DNA of 64,000 nt. It comes from JAIKWW01 sp052169645. GTDB taxonomy: Bacteria; Bacillota; Clostridia; Peptostreptococcales; Anaerovoracaceae. This document shows, one piece after another, positions 1-7,512 of the stretch. Below the pieces are notes generated by a model. The model was not told the DNA's origin, ran no database searches, and was given only the letters and a program-made list of their open reading frames with translations. The translations under genes and the position numbers were made by a program. The stretch spans positions 1-64,000 of the forward strand of contig JBQNCA010000004.1 in the NCBI GenBank assembly GCA_052169645.1, read 5' to 3'. Positions within the stretch are counted from its first letter, which is position 1. Each line of letters begins with the position of its first letter.

Positions 1-1216
1 CATGTTTGTGAGTTCTTGTATTATAACTGTCCAAGTCATAAATTAGAATAAAATCCGGATTTCCGGAGCTTTCTTTTGTAAATTCTTTAAACTCATTTCC
101 AACTCTTTTACTCGGCATCATCATAGTGAAACTTGTAAAATCATCTGTAATTTGTGATTTATCACTTACAGTTGTTTCTACCTTTTCCTTTAATTCTCCG
201 GCTACATCGATATAATTGTTTTCATCAACATTAACGGAACTTTCAATTTTATAATCTCTCGGCATCATATTTTCTGCAGTTATCTGTATGTTTGAATAAA
301 TTGTTGCTGTAGTCGATAAAGTAATAATTACTCCCGCACTTAATATTGAAATACTTGCCAATGAAACCGCATTGCTCTTCATTCTATACAACAATCCGCT
401 GACCATTAAAAATTTCGTCGGCGTATAATAATTTTTTCTTTTCTTTCGGGCTTTCAGGATAATTACGGAAAACGAAATATATAGTAAATAGGTTGCAAGT
501 ATAACCGACAAAGCTGCCAAAAAGAAGTATGCCAAAGATGATAAAACGCCTTTTGCCGTCAAAGCGATATAATAACCGACCGCCAATGCCATAAAACCGA
601 AAATCATGATGATAACTCTCGACTTAGGCTCACCTTCTCCGCTGTGCTGTTTTTCGAGAAGACTGACGGGTGTCGATACATAAATGTTAAAGCTGCTGCG
701 AAGCACCGTAAATATATAAAGTATAAAAATCAGCATCATTGTCTTTACCATAGCTGATGTACTGAAAGGATAATCCATCAGACCTCCCGACATATCCTTC
801 ATCAAACGATTTAATCCTAAAAAGGTCAGCTGCCCGAAGATATAACCGCCGCTGACGGCAATTGCAGCGATTATCATAAAAACAACAAAAAATTCAATAC
901 TGATAATCTTTCTTATATGTTTTTTTTCAAGTCCTAAAATCCCATAAAGAGCAAATTCTTTGTTTCTTCGCTTCAGTAAAAAATTCGTAGCATAAATAAC
1001 AAATATAACGGTAAAAATAGCAACAACCGCAACCGTAAAACCGATAAGCATCGGAAGCGAAGCATGTCTGGTTTGAACATATCTGTTATCCGACAGACTT
1101 GCCGTTATATTAAATAATATGGACATCACTCCGGACGAAAGAATAAACGGAATTTCCAAGAAACGATTTGCCTTCAGATTCTGAATTGCAAACTTCCCTG
1201 CCATTGAAAGAGTCAT
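1..1216 (-). CDS. Bce-type ABC transporter permease (FtsX-like), 3' end beyond window
   Basis: The reading frame opens with an ATG at 1216 and stays open to position 1, so about 405 residues are visible and the C-terminal part lies outside the window. It shows an FtsX/BceB layout: a first membrane segment near residues 15-35, several more hydrophobic segments to about residue 290, then the start of a large hydrophilic, probably extracellular, domain. In this family that domain senses peptide antibiotics such as bacitracin or lantibiotics. The ATG overlaps the stop of the ATPase gene by one base (TAATG), so the two are translationally coupled. A downstream ATG at 1204 is a less likely start. 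The substrate cannot be read from the sequence. Confidence 0.9.
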   Translation of the reverse strand, partial: MTLSMAGKFAIQNLKANRFLEIPFILSSGVMSILFNITASLSDNRYVQTRHASLPMLIGFTVAVVAIFTVIFVIYATNFLLKRRNKEFALYGILGLEKKHIRKIISIEFFVVFMIIAAIAVSGGYIFGQLTFLGLNRLMKDMSGGLMDYPFSTSAMVKTMMLIFILYIFTVLRSSFNIYVSTPVSLLEKQHSGEGEPKSRVIIMIFGFMALAVGYYIALTAKGVLSSLAYFFLAALSVILATYLLYISFSVIILKARKKRKNYYTPTKFLMVSGLLYRMKSNAVSLASISILSAGVIITLSTTATIYSNIQITAENMMPRDYKIESSVNVDENNYIDVAGELKEKVETTVSDKSQITDDFTSFTMMMPSKRVGNEFKEFTKESSGNPDFILIYDLDSYNTRTHKH

Positions 1217-1971
1217 TATTTATCACCTCGATTCAACATAAACTGTGCCTGATTGATTCGCTCCATGAATTCTGACTGACTCTCGTTTTCTCCACGATAA
1301 ATTTCATGATAAACGATTCCGTCTTTAATAAATAATACTCTGCTTGCATAAGAAGCTGCTCTTAAAGAATGAGTAACCAGTAAAACCGTTTGACCGCTCT
1401 GATTAATTGTATTAAACATATTCAGAATCATTTCCGAAGAAGTTGAATCTAATGCTCCGGTCGGTTCATCAGCTAAAAGTAGGGACGGTTTTGTGATTAC
1501 GGCTCTGGCAATGGCTATTCTCTGCTTCTGTCCCCCTGATATTTCATATGGATATTTATCCAATAATTCTGTAATGTTCAGCTTATCTTTTAATTCATCC
1601 AGACGTTCGTTCATTACAGATACTTTTTCGCTTGACAAAACAAGCGGCAAATATATATTGTCACGATTATTAAACTGGTCCAATAAATTAAAATCCTGAA
1701 ATACGAATCCTAATTCTTTTCTGCGAAACTCTGAAATCTCGCTGTCTTTTAGTGTAGTAATATCTTTTCCGTTTAAAATAACAGTTCCCGATGTTGCTTT
1801 ATCTAATGTGGAAATTATATTTAAAAGGGTTGTTTTTCCTGCACCGGACTCGCCCATGATAGAAATAAATTCTCCTTGCTTTACAGAAAAGCTGATTTCC
1901 CTCAGCGCCTCCGTTATTACACTTTTTGTTTGATATATACGCTTAATACTTTTTAATTCTAAGATTGTCAT
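1216..1971 (-). CDS. Bce-type ABC transporter ATP-binding protein
   Basis: This 251-residue cytoplasmic ATPase energises the FtsX-like permease encoded directly downstream. Walker A (GESGAGKTT) is at residues 40-48, the signature SGGQ at 145-148 and Walker B (LLLADEP) at 164-170, all intact. Length and sequence fit the MacB/LolD/BceA group that pairs with FtsX-like permeases. A GAAAGGGG ribosome-binding site lies just before the ATG. The gene follows the histidine kinase by about 146 bases, which contain a BceR-type inverted repeat (2061-2076). That arrangement suggests peptide-antibiotic-induced expression. The role is inferred from family and context. Confidence 0.93.
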   Translation of the reverse strand: MTILELKSIKRIYQTKSVITEALREISFSVKQGEFISIMGESGAGKTTLLNIISTLDKATSGTVILNGKDITTLKDSEISEFRRKELGFVFQDFNLLDQFNNRDNIYLPLVLSSEKVSVMNERLDELKDKLNITELLDKYPYEISGGQKQRIAIARAVITKPSLLLADEPTGALDSTSSEMILNMFNTINQSGQTVLLVTHSLRAASYASRVLFIKDGIVYHEIYRGENESQSEFMERINQAQFMLNRGDK

Positions 1972-2060
1972 ATCTGATTTCCCCTTTCGATTTATAATTC
2001 TATTCTATCTGACTGCAGGCGATACTGCATTTATCCAATATGACAATTTATCATCATAAA

Positions 2061-2076
2061 CTTACAATTTTGTAAG
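2061..2076. promoter_or_regulatory. BceR-type operator (TNACA-N4-TGTAA)
   Basis: CTTACA-ATTT-TGTAAG is a perfect inverted repeat that fits the TNACA-N4-TGTAA consensus described for BceR-like response regulators. It lies about 90 bases upstream of the ABC ATPase gene and just downstream of the histidine kinase, as expected for control of bceAB by its own two-component system. Confidence 0.7.
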
Positions 2077-2117
2077 CTTATAATATAGAATTAATTTACG
2101 TTATTTTTCAACAGCCT

Positions 2118-3011
2118 TTATAAAAAAGTTATTGAAAATGTACTCCCCTCGTTCAATTTGGAAGTAACATCGACTTTTATGTTTAATAACTTTGAAATAT
2201 TATTTACAAGATATAGTCCGAGTCCGCTCGATTTTTCGTTGACTCTGCCGTTGAACCCTGAATATCCTCTGTCAAATATCTTATTCAAATCCTCAGACCG
2301 TATACCGATGCCCGTATCTTTAATAATAAGTGCATTGATATTTTCTCTGTAATTGATTGATATACTTCCTTTTTCAGTATATTTAACTGCATTGGCTATT
2401 ATCTGCTCAATAAGAATGTACAACCATTTTGAATCACTTATAACCTCATTGGGAATCGGCTCATAGTTCAAGGTGATATTCTTTTCAATAAAAAGCATTG
2501 CGTACTTTTTAAGCAAAGCCTTTATAATCACATCCAGCTTTACAGATGTGATATCCATATCTGCCTTCCTGTCTTTCAGTTTTATATAGTTCATTGCCAT
2601 ATTGGTGTATTCTTCAATATAAAACATTTGCTCTTTAAGTTTTTTTGCGTGCTCGAAGCTTTCCTTCCGCAGAATTAAATTTGAAACGGTAATAGGAGTT
2701 TTAATCTGATGTACCCAAAGCAAAAAATATTCCTCCAAATCTTTTCGCTCATTTACGAGCCGGCTTTGTAAAAGTCCATTTTCAAAGCTGAGGCGCTCCG
2801 CTTTTTCTTTCAGATTTTCTGTGTTTTTATAGTTAATCCCCTGAATAATCAGGTACAGCAATAATCCGAACAACAGAATTTTTATACCGAGCATATAATA
2901 TTCTTCCTTTAAATCTGTAAAAATGAAAATTCCTCCAAAGGTTAAGCAAGTGTAAATGAAAGCAAGGATTATCTTATATTCGCTTTTTAGATATATAATT
3001 ACTTTACTCAT
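2118..3011 (-). CDS. BceS-like intramembrane-sensing histidine kinase
   Basis: The protein has 297 residues. Two membrane segments (about 12-32 and 42-60) are separated by only a few residues, so there is practically no extracellular sensor; this is typical of kinases that sense through their partner ABC transporter. The H-box WVHQIKTP has His101, the N-box has Asn207 (IEQIIANAVKYT), the G1 box is DTGIG at 232-236 and the G2 box GLGLY at 263-267. A GAGGA ribosome-binding site precedes the ATG, and the gene starts 9 bases after the response regulator stop. It presumably phosphorylates that regulator when the Bce-type transporter is engaged by its peptide. Confidence 0.93.
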   Translation of the reverse strand: MSKVIIYLKSEYKIILAFIYTCLTFGGIFIFTDLKEEYYMLGIKILLFGLLLYLIIQGINYKNTENLKEKAERLSFENGLLQSRLVNERKDLEEYFLLWVHQIKTPITVSNLILRKESFEHAKKLKEQMFYIEEYTNMAMNYIKLKDRKADMDITSVKLDVIIKALLKKYAMLFIEKNITLNYEPIPNEVISDSKWLYILIEQIIANAVKYTEKGSISINYRENINALIIKDTGIGIRSEDLNKIFDRGYSGFNGRVNEKSSGLGLYLVNNISKLLNIKVDVTSKLNEGSTFSITFL

Positions 3012-3020
3012 AATTTATCC

Positions 3021-3689
3021 TCATTTTAAAAAATAGCCGATTCCTTTCTTTGTTTGTATAAGGTCTGTCAATCCGACCTCTGCTATCTTCTTTCTAAGTC
3101 TTGTTATATTTACCGAAAGTGTATTGTCATCTATAAAATCGTCGCTCTGCCAGCAATGATTTATGATTTCTTCACGCTTAGCAATTTGATTTTTCAAATT
3201 AAATAGAATTTCTAAAATCAACAGCTCCGTTCTTGTTAAATCCAAGCTAAAATCATCAGCTTCCAATTTAGCTGATGAGAGATTCAAGCTTAAATTTTTA
3301 TATGTAATTTTATCCGTGTCCACAACATAATCATAAGTTCTTCTTAAAATCGCCTGTATTTTCGCCCTTGTCACTGCAATATCTATAGGCTTTGTAATAT
3401 AATCATCCGCACCGAACTGCATTGCCTGAACTATATCCATAGCTTCAGTATGCGACGAAATAAAAATAATCGGTACATTGGATTCACTGCGTATAATCTG
3501 CGTCCAATAAAATCCGTTGTAATAAGGTAATGTAATGTCCATCAAGACCAATTCCGGTTCAAAAATTTCAAATTCTCCCCTGACATCATTAAAATCTTCA
3601 ACGATTTTTATCTGATACCCCCATTGCCTAAGTTCATCGCCGAGCAGAGACGCTATGCTCTTATCGTCCTCAACTATTAATATTTTCAT
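3021..3689 (-). CDS. BceR-like OmpR-family response regulator
   Basis: The chosen start (ATG at 3689) gives 222 residues beginning MKILIVEDD, the usual receiver start, with GAGGG upstream. The frame is open further upstream to 3905, but that part only runs antiparallel through the end of the PFOR gene in another frame and has no domain. The receiver carries the acidic pair at 8-9, phospho-acceptor Asp51 (MDITLP) and Lys100 (ITKP). An OmpR winged-helix DNA-binding domain fills about residues 125-220. It lies first in the regulator-kinase-ATPase-permease order. The likely target is the inverted repeat at 2061-2076. Confidence 0.93.
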   Translation of the reverse strand: MKILIVEDDKSIASLLGDELRQWGYQIKIVEDFNDVRGEFEIFEPELVLMDITLPYYNGFYWTQIIRSESNVPIIFISSHTEAMDIVQAMQFGADDYITKPIDIAVTRAKIQAILRRTYDYVVDTDKITYKNLSLNLSSAKLEADDFSLDLTRTELLILEILFNLKNQIAKREEIINHCWQSDDFIDDNTLSVNITRLRKKIAEVGLTDLIQTKKGIGYFLK

Positions 3690-3727
3690 TTTGAATACAC
3701 CCTCTTGTATATACTTATAGCACATAG

Positions 3728-3759
3728 AAAAATCGGACACCCGCTTGTGTCCGATTTTT
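3728..3759 (-). terminator. Rho-independent terminator after PFOR
   Basis: A perfect 13-bp stem (arms 3728-3740 and 3747-3759, loop CCGCTT) ends in a U-run on the minus strand. It lies 10 bases beyond the PFOR stop codon and just before the response regulator ribosome-binding site, so it separates the two transcripts. The arms carry A and T runs on both ends, so it could also work on the other strand. Confidence 0.85.
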
Positions 3760-3768
3760 CTGTTTACT

Positions 3769-6700
3769 TTAGAATACAGGCTTCTCCGCATCTGCAAGAT
3801 TCCTGTATGTCTTATATCTCTGCTTTGCATCTTCCTCCGCCTTTTTAAACAAATCCTCGGCAGAATCAGGGAAAGCGGATGTGAGCTGAGAATATCTGAC
3901 TTCACTTAACAGGAAATCTCTGAAGCTCTTGTCAGGCTCCTTTGAATCCATTATAAACGGATTCTTGCCTTCCTTCTTCAAATCGGGATTAAATCTGTAA
4001 AGATGCCAATATCCCGAATCTACCGCATCCTTCATTACATTCGTGCTGTTATTCATACCCGCCTTTATACCGTGATTTATACAAGGCGAGTAACCTATTA
4101 TCAATGACGGACCGTTATACGCTTCCGCTTCTTTTATAACCTTAAGCAGTTGATTTCTGTCTGCACCCAAAGCAACCTGAGCCACATATACATAACCGTA
4201 GCCCATAGCCATTAAACCGAGATCCTTCTTCTTGATTTTCTTACCTGATGCCGCAAACATAGCAATAGCCGCTGCAGGAGTAGCCTTTGAAGACTGCCCG
4301 CCCGTATTCGAATAAACCTCCGTATCAAATACGAATACATTTACGTTTTCGCCTGATGCCAATACATGATCAAGTCCGCCGTAGCCTATGTCATAAGCCC
4401 ATCCGTCACCGCCGAACAGCCAAATACTCTTTTTGCCCACATAATCCCTGCGAGCCAGTATTTCATCTATTATCGATCCGGCTTCTGCGGATGCTTTCTC
4501 GGCTTCGAGAGCCTTTATATAATTTCTGGACGGCTGTATATTTGCTTCTCTGTCATCGAAGGTGGCTTTGTATTCAGCTATAGCTGATTTTAAGCTGTCA
4601 CTGATATCAAGCGCTTCCAATTTATCGGTTTCTTCCTTAACCTTGTCTCTGAGCTTTCTGTTGGCTACAGCCATACCGAGTCCGAATTCGGCATTATCCT
4701 CAAACAGAGAATTTCCCCATGCCGGACCTCTACCCTCTGCATCCGTAGTATAAGGATTTGCAGGATATGAACCGCCCCATATTGACGAACAACCCGTAGC
4801 GTTGGCTATTACCATTGTATCTCCGTAAAGCTTCGCTATCAATTTTGCATACATAGTTTCCGCACAGCCTGCACATGCTCCGGAAAATTCAAGATACTCC
4901 GGTCTGAACTGAACATTTTTTACATTTGTAGGCGGAATTTCGGAAGATAAATCATTCTTGCTGAGTTTATATGCAAAATCCCAATTTTCCTTCTGAGCTG
5001 TCTGCGATCCTATAGGCATCATTTTGAGAGATTTCGTCTTTGTAGGGCAAACCTCTACGCATACGCCGCATCCCATACAGTCCATAACAGATACCTGAAC
5101 TCTATATTCAAAGTCTTCCAAGCCCTTGCCCTTTGCCTGAACAGTTTCAAAGCCTGAAGGCTTGCTTCCGCTTTCGGATTTTCTGAGAAGCACGGGGCGT
5201 ATAGCCGCATGCGGACATGAATATGCACACTGGTTGCAGTGAATACAGGTATCTTTATTCCACTCCGGAACATTTGAAGCAACGCCACGCTTTTCATATG
5301 CAGCGGTGCCTGAAGGTATAAGTCCGTTATATTCATGCTTAAATATGCTGACAGGGAGCTTATCCCCTCTATGATGAGATATAGGACGCAATATATTTCT
5401 TACAAATTCAGGTTCATTATCATCAAAAATCTCAGGCTCGGATTCAAGCTGCTTCCATTCGGACGGGACATCAATTCTTTCAAATGCGGTAGCACCCATA
5501 TCGATAGCTTTGTTATTCATCGCTACTATATCTTCACCCATAAAACCGTAATTTTCAATAACTGAAGCCTTCAGATGAGCTATAGCCTCGTCCACAGGAA
5601 TAACTTTCGTAAGAGCAAAGAAAGCTGTCTGCATTATCATATTGATTCTATTGCCCAATCCTATTTCCTGACCGAGCTTTACAGCATTTATGGTATAAAA
5701 CTGAGCATTTTTCTCTGCCAGAAGCCTCTTTACGGAATTAGGAATATTTATATCCAACTCATCCCTGCTCCAAACGCAATTCAAAAGAAAGATACCCCCG
5801 TCTTTCAAATCATCAAGCATATCATATTGACCGATATATGCAGGATTATGACATGCAACAAAATCCGCAGATGATACAAAATATGTAGACTGAATTTTAT
5901 TTTTTCCGAATCTTAAATGAGAAATCGTTATACCGCCGGATTTCTTTGAATCATATTCAAAGTAACCCTGAGCATATTGATCCGTATTATCTCCGATTAT
6001 CTTTATAGCACTCTTGTTGGCTCCTACCGTACCGTCCGAACCGAGGCCCCAGAACTTACATGAAATAGTTCCTTCCGGTTCAGTCTTGATTCCGTGAACC
6101 TCATCCAATGACTTGAAGGTGATATCGTCCACAATACCGATAGTAAAGTCGCTCTTAGGAATATCCAATGCAAGATTGTCAAATACTGCAATAATATCTC
6201 CCGGCTTGGTATCCTTTGAAGCGAGCCCGTATCTGCCGCCTATCACCATAGGAGCCTTTTCTCTGCCGTAAAGTACGCTGCGAACATCCAGAAGTAAAGG
6301 CTCTCCTGCGCTGCCCGGCTCCTTTGTACGATCGAGTACGGCAATTTTCTTACATGTTTCAGGAAGAACTTTCAGGAAATGCTTTGCAGAGAACGGTCTG
6401 TACAATCTTACCTTTATAAGTCCTATCTTTCGACCTTGCTTGAGCAATGCATTTACAGTTTCTTCTGCAGTTTCGCATGCAGAGCCCATTGCTACGATAA
6501 CATGCTCCGCATCGGGAGCACCAACATAATCAAAAGGCTTGTAATTTCTGCCCGTCACCTTGGAAATCTCATCCATATAATGTTCTACGACATTGACAAT
6601 ATTGTCATAATGCAGGTTTTGAGCCTCTCTGCCTTGGAAATATACATCAGGATTCTGTGCGGAGCCCACAAGCTTAGGATGCTCCGGAGAAAGCGCTCTG

Positions 6701-7317
6701 TCACGGAATTCCTGAACTGCATCCATATCCAGCAAATCTTTATATACATCGTAATCTATAAGCTCAATCTTCTGTATTTCATGTGAAGTTCTGAATCCGT
6801 CAAAAAAATGAAGGAACGGTGCTCTCGCCTTTATTGCTGAAAGATGTGCAACACTTGCCAAATCTATAATTTCCTGTACCGAAGCGGATGCTAGCATTGC
6901 AAATCCGGTCTGTCTTGTAGCCATGACATCCGACTGATCGCCGAATATACTCAAAGACTGAGTAGATAAAGCTCTTGCAGATACATGGAAAACGCCCGGA
7001 AGCCTCTCCGCCGCAATTTTATACATATTAGGAATCATGAGAAGCAGACCCTGTGATGCGGTATATGTCGTGGTAAGTGCACCTGATAACAGTGAACCGT
7101 GCAAAGCACCTGCCGCACCGCCCTCCGACTGCATTTCCACAACCTCTACAGGCTGACCGAAAATATTTTTTCTTCCGTGCGCAGACCAATCATCTGTCAA
7201 TTCTGCCATAACCGAAGACGGTGTAATAGGATAAATAGCTGCAACCTCGGTGAATGCATACGAAACGTGTGCAGCTGCCGTGTTGCCGTCCATGGTTTTC
7301 ATTCTCTTCTGAGACAT
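3769..7317 (-). CDS. nifJ: Pyruvate:ferredoxin (flavodoxin) oxidoreductase, single chain
   Basis: This 1182-residue cytoplasmic enzyme oxidatively decarboxylates pyruvate with CoA to acetyl-CoA and CO2 and passes electrons to ferredoxin. The length is full for the single-chain homodimeric clostridial form. In order one sees the N-terminal thiamine-interacting domain with YPITPSS near residue 29, two 4Fe-4S clusters of the inserted ferredoxin domain (CIHCNQC near 690 and CMGCGVC near 747), the proximal cluster cysteines (CAGC near 816), and the TPP-binding region GGDGWAYDIGYGG near 971 followed by EVYSNTGGQSS. A GGAGA ribosome-binding site precedes the ATG. It is monocistronic, with its own promoter and terminator. 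Confidence 0.98.
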   Translation of the reverse strand: MSQKRMKTMDGNTAAAHVSYAFTEVAAIYPITPSSVMAELTDDWSAHGRKNIFGQPVEVVEMQSEGGAAGALHGSLLSGALTTTYTASQGLLLMIPNMYKIAAERLPGVFHVSARALSTQSLSIFGDQSDVMATRQTGFAMLASASVQEIIDLASVAHLSAIKARAPFLHFFDGFRTSHEIQKIELIDYDVYKDLLDMDAVQEFRDRALSPEHPKLVGSAQNPDVYFQGREAQNLHYDNIVNVVEHYMDEISKVTGRNYKPFDYVGAPDAEHVIVAMGSACETAEETVNALLKQGRKIGLIKVRLYRPFSAKHFLKVLPETCKKIAVLDRTKEPGSAGEPLLLDVRSVLYGREKAPMVIGGRYGLASKDTKPGDIIAVFDNLALDIPKSDFTIGIVDDITFKSLDEVHGIKTEPEGTISCKFWGLGSDGTVGANKSAIKIIGDNTDQYAQGYFEYDSKKSGGITISHLRFGKNKIQSTYFVSSADFVACHNPAYIGQYDMLDDLKDGGIFLLNCVWSRDELDINIPNSVKRLLAEKNAQFYTINAVKLGQEIGLGNRINMIMQTAFFALTKVIPVDEAIAHLKASVIENYGFMGEDIVAMNNKAIDMGATAFERIDVPSEWKQLESEPEIFDDNEPEFVRNILRPISHHRGDKLPVSIFKHEYNGLIPSGTAAYEKRGVASNVPEWNKDTCIHCNQCAYSCPHAAIRPVLLRKSESGSKPSGFETVQAKGKGLEDFEYRVQVSVMDCMGCGVCVEVCPTKTKSLKMMPIGSQTAQKENWDFAYKLSKNDLSSEIPPTNVKNVQFRPEYLEFSGACAGCAETMYAKLIAKLYGDTMVIANATGCSSIWGGSYPANPYTTDAEGRGPAWGNSLFEDNAEFGLGMAVANRKLRDKVKEETDKLEALDISDSLKSAIAEYKATFDDREANIQPSRNYIKALEAEKASAEAGSIIDEILARRDYVGKKSIWLFGGDGWAYDIGYGGLDHVLASGENVNVFVFDTEVYSNTGGQSSKATPAAAIAMFAASGKKIKKKDLGLMAMGYGYVYVAQVALGADRNQLLKVIKEAEAYNGPSLIIGYSPCINHGIKAGMNNSTNVMKDAVDSGYWHLYRFNPDLKKEGKNPFIMDSKEPDKSFRDFLLSEVRYSQLTSAFPDSAEDLFKKAEEDAKQRYKTYRNLADAEKPVF

Positions 7318-7442
7318 GTCCTTCTCCTTACCTGAAAAAAGTTCTCGCTATAATGGTTATAGTAATTTTTTTTGATAAACCTGATTTGTGAAAAAAATAT
7401 TTTGCAAAAACCCGATCTTTATACAAAAATTGATTGTTTTAT

Positions 7443-7471
7443 ATGATAGACCAAATGCTATACTGTGTCAA
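7443..7471 (-). promoter_or_regulatory. Sigma-A promoter of PFOR
   Basis: On the minus strand TTGACA (7466-7471) and TATCAT (7443-7448) are separated by exactly 17 bases. Transcription would start near 7436, giving a leader of about 118 bases before the PFOR start. I saw no obvious riboswitch in that leader. Confidence 0.75.
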
Positions 7472-7512
7472 ACCTATATTTACAAGTATACATTATTCAA
7501 ATATCATAAAAT

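Noticed and set aside
3690..3905. Upstream extension of the response regulator frame
   Set aside because: The extra 72 codons overlap the end of PFOR and its terminator and have no domain; GAGGG before the ATG at 3689 marks the true start.
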